Of a stretch of 64,000 nucleotides of DNA, positions 33,819 through 44,070 are shown piece by piece. Made by a program: the position numbers and the translations under genes. Each line of letters begins with the position of its first letter. Within the stretch, counting starts at the first letter, position 1. Source of the stretch: Bacteroidales bacterium (lineage in GTDB: Bacteria > Bacteroidota > Bacteroidia > Bacteroidales > UBA932); NCBI GenBank assembly GCA_015060455.1, contig SUYM01000005.1, forward strand, positions 47,007 to 111,006. Reading direction: 5' to 3'. The notes beneath the pieces are model-generated. The model was not told where the DNA came from, searched no databases, and was given only the letters and a program-made list of their open reading frames with translations.

Positions 33819-36800
33819 CTACAATTTGGACAAGACCTCATAAGCCCTGGCTATACTGTCTATATTTCTTGAAAATATCCTCAACTTGCTGTCATTCTGC
33901 TTCAATTCAAACAATTTAGGATGCAGGCTTATATTTTCAAGAATCTTCATGAAACGATCGCTCTTGTAATACTGTGACATCTGGTTGGAAATGAAGAATG
34001 CAATCAGAACACCATTCTTTATGATTATCTTCTCAAATCCTAATTTTTGACCCAACTGCCTGATTCTCACAATATCAAACAACCTCAAAACTTCATCAGG
34101 AAGTTGACCGAACCTGTCGGTAAGACGGGATTTCAATGTTTCAAGTTCCTTGTCGGAGGTCAGAGAATCCAACTCCTTGTATATCCTTATCTTCTCCGCA
34201 GTCATATCTATGTAAGTGTCAGGAATCAAGGCAAGTTGATCGGTCTCTATCGTACAGTCAGACGTATATGACTCGTCCTTACCCTTGGTCACTATTCCTG
34301 TCTCCACTCCAAGTTCCTCCATAGCCTCGGCCAATATCTTCTGATAGGTCTCGAAGCCCATATCGGTGATGAATCCGCTCTGCTCGGCACCAAGAAGGTT
34401 TCCCGCACCACGGATATCCAGATCCTGCATGGCTATATTGAAGCCGCTTCCTAGATCCGAGAATGATTCTATCGCTTTGAGTCTGCGTCTTGCATCATCG
34501 GTTATGGACATCAGCGGAGGCACGAGCAGATAACAGAAGGCACGGCGGTTGGACCTTCCCACACGTCCCCTCAACTGATGAAGGTCGCTCAGACCTATAT
34601 TCTGAGCCTGGTTGATGATGATGGTATTGGCATTTGGAATATCAAGACCGTTCTCTATGATGGTAGTACAGAGCAGCATATCATAATCCCCTGCCATAAA
34701 GTCAAGTATCTTGTTTTCAAGAACCTTGGCCTCCATCTGACCATGTGCCACACATATCTTCATGTCAGGGACAAGCCTGTGCAGGATGTCATGGATCGAT
34801 TGCAGTTCCTCCACCCTGTTGTGCACAAAGAATATCTGTCCGCCACGGTTAAGTTCATAATTGATGATCCTGGTTATCTCTTCATGGTCAAACAGCATGA
34901 TTTCCGTCTGCACCGGTATCCTGTTCGGCGGAGGAGTGTTGATTATGGACAGATCACGGGCACCAAGGAGAGAAAACTGCAAGGTACGCGGGATAGGGGT
35001 CGCAGTCAGGGTTAGCGTATCTACCGATGCCTTCAACTGTCTTAACTTTTCCTTTGCACCAACTCCGAATTTCTGTTCCTCATCAATGATAAGCAGACCT
35101 AAATCCTTGAATTCAAATCCTTTACCTATAAGTTTATGAGTACCTATCACTATATCCAGTGTCCCGGCTTTGAGTCTCTTCTGAATATCGGAAATCTCCT
35201 TGGCTGTCCTGAGCCTGCTTACATAATCTATATTGCAAGGAAGATCTTTCAGACGCGACTGGAAGGTCTTGAAATGCTGGAGCGCAAGAATGGTCGTAGG
35301 CACAAGGACAGCCACCTGCTTGCTGTCGGCAACAGCCTTGAAAGCGGCCCTTACCGCCACCTCGGTCTTTCCGAATCCCACATCTCCGCACACAAGACGG
35401 TCCATAGGACAGGTATCCTCCATATCCCTCTTTACAGCAGTGACAGCCTTTTCCTGATCCGGAGTATCCTCATACATGAATGAAGACTCCAGTTCCTGTT
35501 GAAGATATGTATCCGCCGAAAAAGCGAACCCTCGCGCGCTCTTGCGCTTTGCATAAAGTTGGATAAGGTCCTTGGCTATGTCCTTTACCTTGGATTTTGT
35601 GCTGGATTTGAGATTCTGCCATACCTTAGAGCCTAACTTATGTATTTTCGGAGGTTCGGAATCCTTTGACTTATAACGTGATATACGATGTAGCGCATGT
35701 ACGGACACAAAAACTACATCATTATCCTTATATGTGAGTTTCACCACCTCATGCATTCTTCCCTTGTCATCCTTCATCCTCACAAGACCGCCGAACACTC
35801 CCACTCCATAATCTATATGGACTATATAGTCCCCTATCGCAAATGATGTGAGGTCATTGATTGTAAGTTGCTCGCTCTTCTCCACAGTGCGCCTTATGTT
35901 CACCCTGTGGAAACGGTCGAATATCTCGTGATCGCTGTAACAGCAGACCTTGTTGTCGTGGTCAATGAAACCGTTATGGATATTGCAGCCGGCCACAAAC
36001 TCCGGCATCAGACCTCCGTTCTGAGACAATATGGACTGCAACCTGTCAAGTTGAGAGCGTTTTTCTCCATAAATCCTCACCCTGTACCCTCCTTCAAGGT
36101 GTTTTCTTATATCCTCGGTAAGGAGTTCGAAATTCTTGTTGAATACAGGCTGGGGGGTGATATTGAATTTGACAGATTCCTCATTCTGACGTCCAAGGGG
36201 AAGTTCAAGATATATCCTGTGGAATCTTTTCAATGCACCGAAGAAATCCTTCTCCTTATACATGTCGGAAGAGTCCAGCCACACCAATGTACTGTCAGGG
36301 AAAATATCGGATATGGATGACATGCCCCCGTTCTCATCTTCCTTGTTTATATCCGGATATATTTCCGCCACATGAGTCTTTTCCTTCGAAAGTTGGGTGT
36401 TGCAGTCGAATATATTGATGCTTTCCACCTCATCTCCAAAGAATGATATTCGGAAAGGATTGTTATATGAATATGAAAATATATCCACTATGCCTCCCCT
36501 TATGGCAAACTGACCAGGCTCGGCCACAAAATCCACCCTCTCGAAACCGGCATCAAAAAGCGATTTCACTATATTATCGTGACTTACCTCATCACCCACA
36601 GATATTTTAAGTACAGACTTTGATATATTATCGACCGAAGGTATCGGTTCTTCCAGAGCGGAAGGATAGGTGACTATTATAAGACTCTCTTCCTTATAGT
36701 TTATCAATTTTCCGATGGCAGAAGTCCTCTGTACGGAAAGGCTTGACTTGTAATTGCTTCTTTCGAGACTTTTACCTGAGTCGGGCAAGAAGAATATAAC

Positions 36801-37004
36801 ATCCCCCTCTATCAGATTATAAAGATCGGCCGCACAGTATTCGGCAGTTTCCTTGTCAGGAAGCACAATCAGTTGGACTCCCTTGTAATCATATTGGGAT
36901 ACGGCGAACCATCTGGCCGAAAGAAACAGCCCCTGGCAAAAGGTTTCCTGACATTTTTCAGATTTGCGTCTGAGTGTGTCTATTGAATCTGTACTTATTA
37001 ACAT
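33819..37004 (-). CDS. mfd: Transcription-repair coupling factor Mfd
   Basis: A 1061-residue protein that displaces stalled RNA polymerase and recruits UvrA. It has the UvrB-like N-terminal region, an RNA-polymerase-interacting domain with GDYIVHIDYGVGVFGG near residue 390, and the RecG-type helicase core. Helicase motif I is DVGFGKTE, DEEQ is in LLIIDEEQKFG, motif III is TATPIPRT, and the later motifs QLRGRVGRS and GAGNLLGAEQSG are intact. Length is at the short end of the family, as is usual in Bacteroidetes. It is divergent from ruvB, with an AT-rich gap of 288 bases. Confidence 0.97.
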   Translation of the reverse strand: MLISTDSIDTLRRKSEKCQETFCQGLFLSARWFAVSQYDYKGVQLIVLPDKETAEYCAADLYNLIEGDVIFFLPDSGKSLERSNYKSSLSVQRTSAIGKLINYKEESLIIVTYPSALEEPIPSVDNISKSVLKISVGDEVSHDNIVKSLFDAGFERVDFVAEPGQFAIRGGIVDIFSYSYNNPFRISFFGDEVESINIFDCNTQLSKEKTHVAEIYPDINKEDENGGMSSISDIFPDSTLVWLDSSDMYKEKDFFGALKRFHRIYLELPLGRQNEESVKFNITPQPVFNKNFELLTEDIRKHLEGGYRVRIYGEKRSQLDRLQSILSQNGGLMPEFVAGCNIHNGFIDHDNKVCCYSDHEIFDRFHRVNIRRTVEKSEQLTINDLTSFAIGDYIVHIDYGVGVFGGLVRMKDDKGRMHEVVKLTYKDNDVVFVSVHALHRISRYKSKDSEPPKIHKLGSKVWQNLKSSTKSKVKDIAKDLIQLYAKRKSARGFAFSADTYLQQELESSFMYEDTPDQEKAVTAVKRDMEDTCPMDRLVCGDVGFGKTEVAVRAAFKAVADSKQVAVLVPTTILALQHFKTFQSRLKDLPCNIDYVSRLRTAKEISDIQKRLKAGTLDIVIGTHKLIGKGFEFKDLGLLIIDEEQKFGVGAKEKLRQLKASVDTLTLTATPIPRTLQFSLLGARDLSIINTPPPNRIPVQTEIMLFDHEEITRIINYELNRGGQIFFVHNRVEELQSIHDILHRLVPDMKICVAHGQMEAKVLENKILDFMAGDYDMLLCTTIIENGLDIPNANTIIINQAQNIGLSDLHQLRGRVGRSNRRAFCYLLVPPLMSITDDARRRLKAIESFSDLGSGFNIAMQDLDIRGAGNLLGAEQSGFITDMGFETYQKILAEAMEELGVETGIVTKGKDESYTSDCTIETDQLALIPDTYIDMTAEKIRIYKELDSLTSDKELETLKSRLTDRFGQLPDEVLRLFDIVRIRQLGQKLGFEKIIIKNGVLIAFFISNQMSQYYKSDRFMKILENISLHPKLFELKQNDSKLRIFSRNIDSIARAYEVLSKL

Positions 37005-37292
37005 TACCCCTGTTTTTCTGTTGAAATGTTGTTCATAACCCTGTTGATAAACATTGAAAACTAAATTAGCAAATCACACATTCCCGTATATACCAAAGGC
37101 CGATCTTCATCTGCAAATTTTCAATCAGTTTTTTATCATGTGACTTATACCGCGGATTTCAACAGTTATTAACTTTCTAATCAATTGATAATCAATATAA
37201 GGAAAGGTTTATCAACATATTAACAGCAATATAATAATCATCAATTATTTAAAAATATATCTATATTTGTATATGATTATTTTTGTGCAGAT
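37005..37292. other. AT-rich mfd/ruvB divergent gap, candidate origin
   Basis: No gene. It contains TGTTGATAA (37040-37048) and TTATCAACA (37212-37220), inverted copies one base off the DnaA box TTATCCACA, and an AT-rich run near 37230-37280 that would melt easily. Genes change direction here: minus to the left from 23.5 kb, mostly plus to the right up to 56 kb. That is what a bidirectional origin would produce, but TTATCAACA also occurs at 61424-61432, so the boxes alone prove little. Confidence 0.3.
37262..37269 (+). promoter_or_regulatory. -7 element TATATTTG for ruvB
   Basis: TAnnTTTG match, 23 bases before the ruvB ATG. Confidence 0.5.
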
Positions 37293-38321
37293 ATGACGAC
37301 AGACTTCGATCCTCGAAATATAAGCGAAGGCAAAGATAAGGATTTGGACGGAATTATACGTCCGCAGGACCTTCAGGAATTTACAGGACAGGATAAAATT
37401 GTAGCCAATCTCAAGATTTTCGTGGCAGCGGCCAAGATGAGAGGCGAATCATTGGACCATGTCCTTTTTCACGGCCCTCCGGGTCTTGGCAAGACGACCC
37501 TGGCACATATCATTGCCAATGAACTTGGGGTCAACATGAAGGTCACTTCCGGTCCTATACTCGACAAGCCCGGTGACCTTGCCGGCCTTCTGACCTCTCT
37601 TGATGAGGGTGATGTCCTCTTTATAGATGAAATCCACCGACTCTCCCCTGTCGTCGAAGAATATCTGTATTCGGCGATGGAGGATTATGTCATAGATATA
37701 ATGATTGACAAGGGACCCGGAGCCCGTTCTGTGCGCATATCCCTCAACCCTTTCACACTTGTGGGTGCAACCACCCGCAGCGGTCTGCTTACCTCTCCTT
37801 TGAGGGCGCGTTTCGGCATTACCTGCGCCCTTGAATATTATGATACCGCAACTCTTGTCAATATAGTAAAGAGAAGTGCCAATATATTAAAGGTATCTAT
37901 TGAAGATGATGCGGCCTACGAAATCGCCTTGAGAAGCCGTGGCACTCCTCGTATTGCAAACGCTCTCCTGAGGCGCGTGCGTGACTTTGCACAGGTAATG
38001 GGCAGCGGACAGATAGACCTGAAAATAGCCCGTTATGCTCTTGATGCCCTCAATATAGACAAGAGAGGATTGGATGCCATTGATAATAAGATACTTAAAA
38101 CTATAATTACAAAATTCAAGGGTGGTCCTGTGGGAGCGAATACTATCGCTACGGCTGTCGGTGAGGATCAGGGAACACTTGAAGAGGTGTATGAGCCGTT
38201 CCTTATCAAGGAAGGTTTCATTATAAGGACACCTCGCGGAAGAGAAGCAACGGAACTTGCCTACAGGCATCTCGGACTGGAAAAAGGAAACATCGATCCT
38301 GATGACCCAAGATTGTTCTGA
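37293..38321 (+). CDS. ruvB: Holliday junction branch-migration helicase RuvB
   Basis: A 342-residue AAA+ ATPase. Walker [10 protein letters not shown] lies near 68-76, Walker [10 protein letters not shown] near 110, the sensor region [10 protein letters not shown] near 160 and the RuvB C-terminal winged helix ([20 protein letters not shown]) near 290. With RuvA it moves four-way junctions during recombination and fork repair. ruvA is 8.5 kb away (46768) on the other strand, and no ruvC is in the window, so the three are not in one operon here. Length is normal. Confidence 0.97.
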   Translation: MTTDFDPRNISEGKDKDLDGIIRPQDLQEFTGQDKIVANLKIFVAAAKMRGESLDHVLFHGPPGLGKTTLAHIIANELGVNMKVTSGPILDKPGDLAGLLTSLDEGDVLFIDEIHRLSPVVEEYLYSAMEDYVIDIMIDKGPGARSVRISLNPFTLVGATTRSGLLTSPLRARFGITCALEYYDTATLVNIVKRSANILKVSIEDDAAYEIALRSRGTPRIANALLRRVRDFAQVMGSGQIDLKIARYALDALNIDKRGLDAIDNKILKTIITKFKGGPVGANTIATAVGEDQGTLEEVYEPFLIKEGFIIRTPRGREATELAYRHLGLEKGNIDPDDPRLF

Positions 38322-38327
38322 CAGGAC

Positions 38328-38390
38328 TGTCATCCTGAGCGAAGTCGAAGGATCTTTTTCCATGTCATCCTGAGCGAAGTCGAAGGATCT
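38328..38390. repeat. Two copies of GTCATCCTGAGCGAAGTCGA dispersed repeat
   Basis: Two identical 28-base units (TGTCATCCTGAGCGAAGTCG, then AAGGATCT) at 38328-38355 and 38363-38390, seven bases apart, between ruvB and frdA. This is the position where a cytochrome b subunit gene would often lie in Bacteroidetes. Confidence 0.85.
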
Positions 38391-38461
38391 AAGCAATTAT
38401 AATTGCTAAAGTCCGTAAAAATCCGTAAAATTGTGCCGAAATTTCACAAAACTCTATAAAA

Positions 38462-40408
38462 ATGGCCGAAAAACTTATTTCTAAGATTCCTGAGGGACCT
38501 TTGTCAGAAAAATGGACAAAGCACAAATCTCAGATCCGCGTAGTCAGCCCTGCAAACAAGAAGAAGATGGAAATCATCGTTGTCGGTACAGGTCTGGGTG
38601 GAGCATCTGCAGCGGCTTCACTCGGAGAACTTGGCTACAACGTAAAGGTGTTCTGCATCAGCGATTCACCTCGTCGTGCTCACTCAATCGCAGCACAGGG
38701 AGGTATCAACGCTGCCAAGAACTACCAGAACGACAATGACTCTGTCTATCGTCTCTTCTATGACACAATCAAGGGAGGAGACTACCGCGCACGCGAGGCA
38801 AACGTATATCGTCTCGCAGAGGTCAGCAACAGCATCATTGACCAGTGCGTGGCTCAGGGTGTTCCTTTTGCAAGGGAATATGGCGGACTTCTCGCCAACC
38901 GCTCTTTCGGAGGTGCGCAGGTCAGTCGTACCTTCTATGCCCGCGGACAAACCGGACAGCAACTTCTTCTCGGTGCATACGCCGCCCTCAACCGCCAGAT
39001 TGCACTTGGTACAGTCAAGAGTTATCCTCGTTACGAGATGCTTGACGTTGTTCTCATCAACGGAGAGGCCAAGGGTATCATAGCAAGAAACCTCGTAAAC
39101 GGCAAGATCGAAAGATTCGGAGCCCATGCAGTGGTAATCGCTACCGGTGGATATGGAAACACTTACTTCCTTTCTACCAACGCAATGAACTCAAACGGTT
39201 CAGCAGCAATGCAGTGTTACAGAAAGGGTGCTTGCTTTGCAAACCCTTGCTTCGCACAGATCCACCCTACATGTATTCCTGTACATGGTGACCAGCAGTC
39301 AAAACTGACCCTCATGTCAGAGTCACTCCGTAATGACGGACGTATCTGGGTGCCTAAGAGCATGGATGATGTGAAGGCTCTCCGCGCAGGAACAAAGAAA
39401 CCTTCTGACATCGCTGAGGAAGACCGTGACTACTATCTCGAGCGCCGTTACCCTGCATTCGGTAACCTCGTTCCTCGTGACGTGGCATCACGTGCGGCTA
39501 AGGAGCGTTGTGACGCAGGTTATGGTGTGAACAACACCGGTCTTGCAGTATTCCTTGACTTCAAGACAGCCATCGAGCGTCTTGGTGAGGATGTTATCCG
39601 CGCAAGATATGGCAACCTCTTCCAGATGTATGAAAAGATCACTGACGTGAACCCATATAAGGAGCCTATGATGATCTATCCTGCTATCCACTATACAATG
39701 GGTGGTATCTGGGTGGATTACAACCTCCAGACTACTGTTCCTGGTCTTTATGCAATCGGTGAGGCCAACTTCTCTGACCATGGTGGAAACCGTCTCGGTG
39801 CATCAGCCCTCATGCAGGGTCTTGCAGACGGATATTTCATTCTTCCATATACAATCGGAGACTACCTTGCAAGCAAGTTCAAGGAGCCTAAGACAGACAT
39901 CAACGCACCTGAGTTTGATGAGGCTGAAAAGGCTGTTACTGAGAAGATTGAGAAACTCCTTGCAATTAAGGGCAACAGGTCTGTTGACTCATTCCACAAG
40001 GAACTCGGTCACATCATGTGGGAGTACGTAGGTATGGCACGTAATGAGGCAGGTCTCAAGAAGGCCATCGAACTTATCAAGGCTCTCAAGGCTGATTTCT
40101 GGAAAAACGTATATGTAGCAGGAGATAATGACCAGTTCAACCAGGAACTTGAGAAGGCTCTCCGCCTTGTAGATTTCTTCGAAATAGGCGAACTCATGGC
40201 ATACGATGCTCTCAACCGTAACGAGTCTTGCGGAGGTCACTTCCGTGAAGAGATGCAGACAGAAGAGGGTGAGACCAAGCGTGACGATGAGAACTACATG
40301 TATGTTGCTGCTTGGGAGTATAAGGGCGAAAACGTTGAGCCTGAACTTCATAAGGAGCCTCTCATTTACGAAAATATCAAGATTGCTACCAGAAACTATA
40401 AAGACTAA
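38462..40408 (+). CDS. frdA: Fumarate reductase / succinate dehydrogenase flavoprotein
   Basis: A 648-residue FAD-binding subunit of the Bacteroidetes type, interconverting fumarate and succinate at the cytoplasmic side of the membrane. The dinucleotide-binding motif [13 protein letters not shown] lies near 42-54. The FAD-attachment segment [13 protein letters not shown] is at about 77-89, and the substrate-site HPTC lies in [13 protein letters not shown] near 275. Length is normal for the group. frdB follows after 5 bases. No gene for the cytochrome b membrane anchor is beside it. In anaerobic gut bacteria this enzyme is central to succinate/propionate fermentation. Confidence 0.95.
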   Translation: MAEKLISKIPEGPLSEKWTKHKSQIRVVSPANKKKMEIIVVGTGLGGASAAASLGELGYNVKVFCISDSPRRAHSIAAQGGINAAKNYQNDNDSVYRLFYDTIKGGDYRAREANVYRLAEVSNSIIDQCVAQGVPFAREYGGLLANRSFGGAQVSRTFYARGQTGQQLLLGAYAALNRQIALGTVKSYPRYEMLDVVLINGEAKGIIARNLVNGKIERFGAHAVVIATGGYGNTYFLSTNAMNSNGSAAMQCYRKGACFANPCFAQIHPTCIPVHGDQQSKLTLMSESLRNDGRIWVPKSMDDVKALRAGTKKPSDIAEEDRDYYLERRYPAFGNLVPRDVASRAAKERCDAGYGVNNTGLAVFLDFKTAIERLGEDVIRARYGNLFQMYEKITDVNPYKEPMMIYPAIHYTMGGIWVDYNLQTTVPGLYAIGEANFSDHGGNRLGASALMQGLADGYFILPYTIGDYLASKFKEPKTDINAPEFDEAEKAVTEKIEKLLAIKGNRSVDSFHKELGHIMWEYVGMARNEAGLKKAIELIKALKADFWKNVYVAGDNDQFNQELEKALRLVDFFEIGELMAYDALNRNESCGGHFREEMQTEEGETKRDDENYMYVAAWEYKGENVEPELHKEPLIYENIKIATRNYKD

Positions 40409-40413
40409 TTGAC

Positions 40414-41193
40414 ATGGATTTGACATTGAAAGTATGGCGTCAGAAAAACGCCAAAGCAGAAGGGCATTTTGAGACCTATCAGGTTAAGAATATATCTGCT
40501 GACAGTTCTTTCCTCGAGATGCTCGATATCCTTAATGAGCAACTTATCGCTGAGGGTATAGATCCGGTAGCGGTCGAGAAGGGATGCCAGAGCAGCGGTC
40601 CGGTTTCATTTGACCATGACTGCCGCGAGGGTATCTGCGGTGCATGTTCACTTTACATCAACGGCCGTGCGCACGGACCTGATGATGAGGTTACAACATG
40701 CCAGCTTCATATGCGTAAGTTCAAGGATGGTGACACCATCACCATCGAGCCTTGGAGAGCGAAGGGATTCCCTGTAATCAAGGACCTTGTTGTTGACCGC
40801 CAGGCTTACGACAAGATTCTTCAGGCAGGCGGATACGTTTCAGTACGTACAGGCGGTGTTCCTGACGGAAACGTAATTCCTATCCCTTACGAGAAGGCTG
40901 AGGAGAGCATGGACGGTGCTGCTTGTATCGGTTGCGGTGCATGTGCTGCCACATGTAAGAACGGTTCTGCAATGCTTTTCGTTGCAGCCCGCGTAAGTTC
41001 TCTTGCACTTCTTCCACAGGGTAAGGTTGAAGGCGCCAAGCGTGCAAAGGCTATGGTTGCCAAGATGGACGAACTCGGATTCGGTGCTTGTACCAACACA
41101 CGTGCATGTGAGATGGAGTGCCCTAAGCACATCACAGTATCACACATCGCCCGTCTGAACCGTGAGTTCCTCTGCGCAAAACTCGCTGACTAA
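40414..41193 (+). CDS. frdB: Fumarate reductase / succinate dehydrogenase iron-sulfur subunit
   Basis: A 259-residue protein with a [2Fe-2S] plant-type ferredoxin domain ([11 protein letters not shown] near 70-80) and a bacterial-type domain with [12 protein letters not shown] near 170 and CEMECPKHI near 232, which bind the other clusters. It carries electrons from quinol via the missing cytochrome b subunit to the flavoprotein. It is 5 bases downstream of frdA, and its terminator is at 41216-41251. Confidence 0.96.
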   Translation: MDLTLKVWRQKNAKAEGHFETYQVKNISADSSFLEMLDILNEQLIAEGIDPVAVEKGCQSSGPVSFDHDCREGICGACSLYINGRAHGPDDEVTTCQLHMRKFKDGDTITIEPWRAKGFPVIKDLVVDRQAYDKILQAGGYVSVRTGGVPDGNVIPIPYEKAEESMDGAACIGCGACAATCKNGSAMLFVAARVSSLALLPQGKVEGAKRAKAMVAKMDELGFGACTNTRACEMECPKHITVSHIARLNREFLCAKLAD

Positions 41194-41215
41194 TTGACTT
41201 ACAGTCATATATGAT

Positions 41216-41251
41216 AAACTGGTGACTTTCATGAGGTCACCAGTTTTTTTT
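41216..41251 (+). terminator. Intrinsic terminator of frdAB
   Basis: CTGGTGAC / GTCACCAG stem with an 8-base loop, followed by eight T residues. It lies 23 bases after the frdB stop. Confidence 0.85.
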
Positions 41252-41295
41252 GGGAATGATATATCAGTTTACACAAAATGGATTACCTCCAGACT

Positions 41296-41525
41296 GTCAT
41301 GCTGAACGTAGTGAAGCATCTGTTACAGATTCTTCGCTAACGCTCAGAATGACAAAGAGACGCTCAGTAATCGACGAAGTCGCTGAAGCGTATGCGAAAG
41401 AATGACAGAGGAACGCTGAGTAATCGACGAAGTCGCTCCAAGCGCATGCGAAAGAATCTTTAATACAGATAAGTAAAAAGATGTCTCGACTCCCGTTGGT
41501 CGCTCGACATGACAGTGATTCGCGA
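41296..41525. repeat. Complex array of dispersed repeats
   Basis: The gap after frdB contains several types. TGTCATGCTGAACGTAGTGA is at the start. Two units of AGTAATCGACGAAGTCGCTn occur (about 41365-41403 and 41419-41460). A GTCGAGACATCT-type unit is in reverse orientation near 41480-41515. The AGTAATCGACGAAGTCGCT unit recurs inside the end of the FISUMP gene at 54572-54610. Confidence 0.75.
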
Positions 41526-41563
41526 CTTTTTAGTAAGTTCCTTTGATTATGTATAATAGATAA

Positions 41564-42754
41564 TTACCAAAGGAAATTATCAAATGGATATCGACCTGCG
41601 TGGATTTCCGCTACCATCTTATAGAGGTCATCACGCAGTTTTTCTATGCCGGTCTTATTTTTTGCAGAAATGAAGATACAAGGAGTGTTTTCCTTTGCAA
41701 TCCAACTGTTCTTGAACTCGTCAAGAGTGTAATTTTCTTGCCGTTTAGGCTCCAAAGAAAACTCGTCGTACTCTTCATATCTATATGCGTCAATCTTGTT
41801 GAATACGACGAAAATAGGCTTGTCTATGGCCTTTATATCCCTCAATGTTTCTTCCACCACACGGATATGGTCTTCAAAATTAGGATGAGATATATCCACC
41901 ACATGCATAAGGATATCTGCCTCGCGTACCTCATCAAGCGTACTTTTGAATGCCTCTACGAGTTGATGGGGGAGTTTACGGATAAATCCTACGGTATCAC
42001 TAAGCAGGAAAGGCACATTTTCAATAACGACCTTTCTTACCGTAGTGTCAAGAGTGGCAAACAGTTTATTTTCCGCAAAAACGTCGCTTTTAGCGAGTAA
42101 ATTCATCAAGGTACTCTTTCCTACGTTTGTATAGCCGACAAGCGAAATACGGACCAGAGAACCCCTGTTTCCGCGCTGTGAAGCCATCTGTTTGTCAACC
42201 TTTTTCAACTGCTCCTTCAGGCGGGCTATTTTATCCTGTATGATTCGGCGGTCAGTCTCTATCTGGGTCTCTCCGGGACCACGCATACCGATACCTCCCT
42301 TCTGCCTTTCAAGGTGGGTCCACATCCTGGTAAGTCTTGGGAGAAGATATTGATACTGAGCAAGTTCCACCTGCATCTTAGCGTATGCTGTCTTTGCTCT
42401 CTGAGCGAATATATCAAGGATAAGGTTTGTTCTGTCAAGGATTCTTATATTGAGTTCCCGCTCAATGTTTCTGAGTTGTGTAGGGGAGAGTTCATCATCG
42501 AAGATTACTACCTCTATTTCGTTTTCCTCACAGTACTCTCTGATTTCCTGTAATTTACCGCTCCTTATATATGTCCTTGAATCCGGTCTGTCAACCTTCT
42601 GAATGAATTTCTTTACACCGATGGCCCCGGCCGTCTCTGCAAGAAACTCCAGTTCGTCGAGGTATTCCATTATCTGACGTTCATCGTCTCCTTGCTTGAT
42701 GACTCCAACGAAGACCGCCTTCTCATTATGTTGTTCAACAGTTATCTTTGCCAT
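41564..42754 (-). CDS. hflX: Ribosome-associated GTPase HflX
   Basis: A 396-residue protein with the HflX N-terminal domain (IFDDELSPTQLRNIE) and a coiled coil near 160-190. Its GTPase domain has GYTNVGKST (P-loop), DTTVR (G2), LSDTVGFIRKLP (G3), NKID (G4) and ISAKN (G5). HflX splits stalled ribosomes and rescues them after heat or antibiotic stress. Length is normal. It stands alone on its strand, downstream of a terminator for tonB. Confidence 0.96.
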   Translation of the reverse strand: MAKITVEQHNEKAVFVGVIKQGDDERQIMEYLDELEFLAETAGAIGVKKFIQKVDRPDSRTYIRSGKLQEIREYCEENEIEVVIFDDELSPTQLRNIERELNIRILDRTNLILDIFAQRAKTAYAKMQVELAQYQYLLPRLTRMWTHLERQKGGIGMRGPGETQIETDRRIIQDKIARLKEQLKKVDKQMASQRGNRGSLVRISLVGYTNVGKSTLMNLLAKSDVFAENKLFATLDTTVRKVVIENVPFLLSDTVGFIRKLPHQLVEAFKSTLDEVREADILMHVVDISHPNFEDHIRVVEETLRDIKAIDKPIFVVFNKIDAYRYEEYDEFSLEPKRQENYTLDEFKNSWIAKENTPCIFISAKNKTGIEKLRDDLYKMVAEIHAGRYPFDNFLW

Positions 42755-42794
42755 ATATATATTTAATTATCCTTACATATTTTTATTTAAAAAA

Positions 42795-42831
42795 TTAAGA
42801 CCGATCAAATGGTGTTTTTGGTCGGCCTTAA
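42795..42831 (-). terminator. Terminator of the tonB gene (minus strand)
   Basis: Imperfect inverted pair TTAAGACCGA / TCGGCCTTAA; read on the minus strand it is followed by a run of T residues. Confidence 0.6.
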
Positions 42832-42852
42832 TCAATATAAATTTGGGTTATG

Positions 42853-43542
42853 TTATCTGAGTTGGAATATAACAGGGAAGGTATATGTTACAGGCACCGC
42901 ACGGTCTCTCTGCTTTCCCGGTTTCCATTTTGGTGAACTCTGAACAACTCTGACAGCCTCCTTGTCGAGTGAAGGGTCAACTCCACGGAGAACTCTTACC
43001 TTTGTTACTGTACCGTCCTTCTCAACAGTAAACTGAAGTGTTACACGTCCCTGAACACCGTTTTCCTTTGCAATTTCAGGATATACAAGTCTCTGGTTCA
43101 CCCACTTAGAGAATGCGTTTGCATCACCGCCCTGAAATGAAGGTTTTTCCTCTACCAACTGGAACGGAATAGCCTCCTCTTCAACTTCCTCTTCCTGAGT
43201 CTCCACATAGTCCATAATCTCAACTCCGAGGCTTGAATCATCCTCAAGGTTCATGAACATATCATCTTCAAGTTCGATTTCGTCATCAACGATGTCGATC
43301 TGGTCTGAAAGAACAGGAATCTTCGGTGCTGCCGGTGGAGGTGGAGGTGTTTCCATATTTGTAGAAATAATCTCTTCCTCGATGAGAATCTCTGTGTTGT
43401 CCTCAAGAACAGCAGTCTGAGTTTCCTTAGATGTCCACTCCAATGCGATATAGACAATCAGGAGAGAAATAATAAGACCGATTTCAATGAAGAGCAATTT
43501 CTTGTTTTCCAAGTTTGCCTTTTCTGATTTTTTAAGTTCCAT
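42853..43542 (-). CDS. TonB family protein
   Basis: A 229-residue energy-transducing protein. A membrane anchor at about 17-35 (LFIEIGLIISLLIVYIAL) is followed by a Pro-rich stretch (TPPPPPAAPKIP near 65-76) and an acidic linker. The C-terminal domain (VNQRLVYPEIAKENGVQGRV, then KWKPGKQRDRAVPVTYTFPV) is the TonB C-terminal fold that contacts outer-membrane receptors. It couples the proton-motive force via ExbBD to TonB-dependent transport, but neither exbB nor exbD is adjacent. A -7-like TAACTTTA lies upstream on the minus strand. Confidence 0.9.
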   Translation of the reverse strand: MELKKSEKANLENKKLLFIEIGLIISLLIVYIALEWTSKETQTAVLEDNTEILIEEEIISTNMETPPPPPAAPKIPVLSDQIDIVDDEIELEDDMFMNLEDDSSLGVEIMDYVETQEEEVEEEAIPFQLVEEKPSFQGGDANAFSKWVNQRLVYPEIAKENGVQGRVTLQFTVEKDGTVTKVRVLRGVDPSLDKEAVRVVQSSPKWKPGKQRDRAVPVTYTFPVIFQLR

Positions 43543-43624
43543 TTCAGTTGATTTATATCAAAATTCCATTTAGGCGGTAAAGTTAGAAATTATATTTTTT
43601 ATTTCAAACTTTTTATACATTTTG

Positions 43625-43632
43625 TAGATTTG
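43625..43632 (+). promoter_or_regulatory. -7 element TAGATTTG for ybeY-mnmG
   Basis: Exact TAnnTTTG match, 16 bases before the ybeY start. Confidence 0.5.
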
Positions 43633-43648
43633 CAGAAAATTAGTCTCT

Positions 43649-44068
43649 ATGATAAGTTACCACTTTGAGGATACAGGGTTCATTTACAAAGGGAAGACCC
43701 GCAACAATAAATGGCTTCGTCTTGTGGCCGAAAGTGAAATCAGAAGGATAGGGGATATATCTATAATATTCTGTTCCGACAATTATATTCTTGATGTCAA
43801 TCAGAAATACCTCCAGCATGATTACTTCACAGATATAATAACCTTTGATTATTGTGAGGGAGACAGATTGTCAGGCGATCTTTTCATAAGTGTTGATTCT
43901 GTCCGTGAGAATGCTCTTGAATATGGAACTGATTTCAATGACGAGTTGCATCGTGTCATTGTTCATGGTCTGCTTCATCTCATCGGGTATGATGATCATT
44001 GTGATGAGGATGTGGCTCAGATGAGGAGCAAGGAGAATTACTATCTTTCTTTAAGGGAGTTGGTTTAG
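43649..44068 (+). CDS. ybeY: rRNA maturation endoribonuclease YbeY
   Basis: A 139-residue protein with the UPF0054 pattern [16 protein letters not shown] at 106-121. H106, H110 and H117 are the zinc ligands; the usual GYDH reads GYDDH, one residue longer. YbeY takes part in 16S rRNA 3' maturation and ribosome quality control. It starts soon after a -7 element, and its stop is 2 bases before mnmG, so both are transcribed together. Confidence 0.92.
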   Translation: MISYHFEDTGFIYKGKTRNNKWLRLVAESEIRRIGDISIIFCSDNYILDVNQKYLQHDYFTDIITFDYCEGDRLSGDLFISVDSVRENALEYGTDFNDELHRVIVHGLLHLIGYDDHCDEDVAQMRSKENYYLSLRELV

Positions 44069-44070
44069 AT

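Noticed and set aside
37005..37292. A firm oriC call
   Set aside because: DnaA-box-like words are one base off, occur elsewhere in the window, and no dnaA is present; kept only as a candidate.
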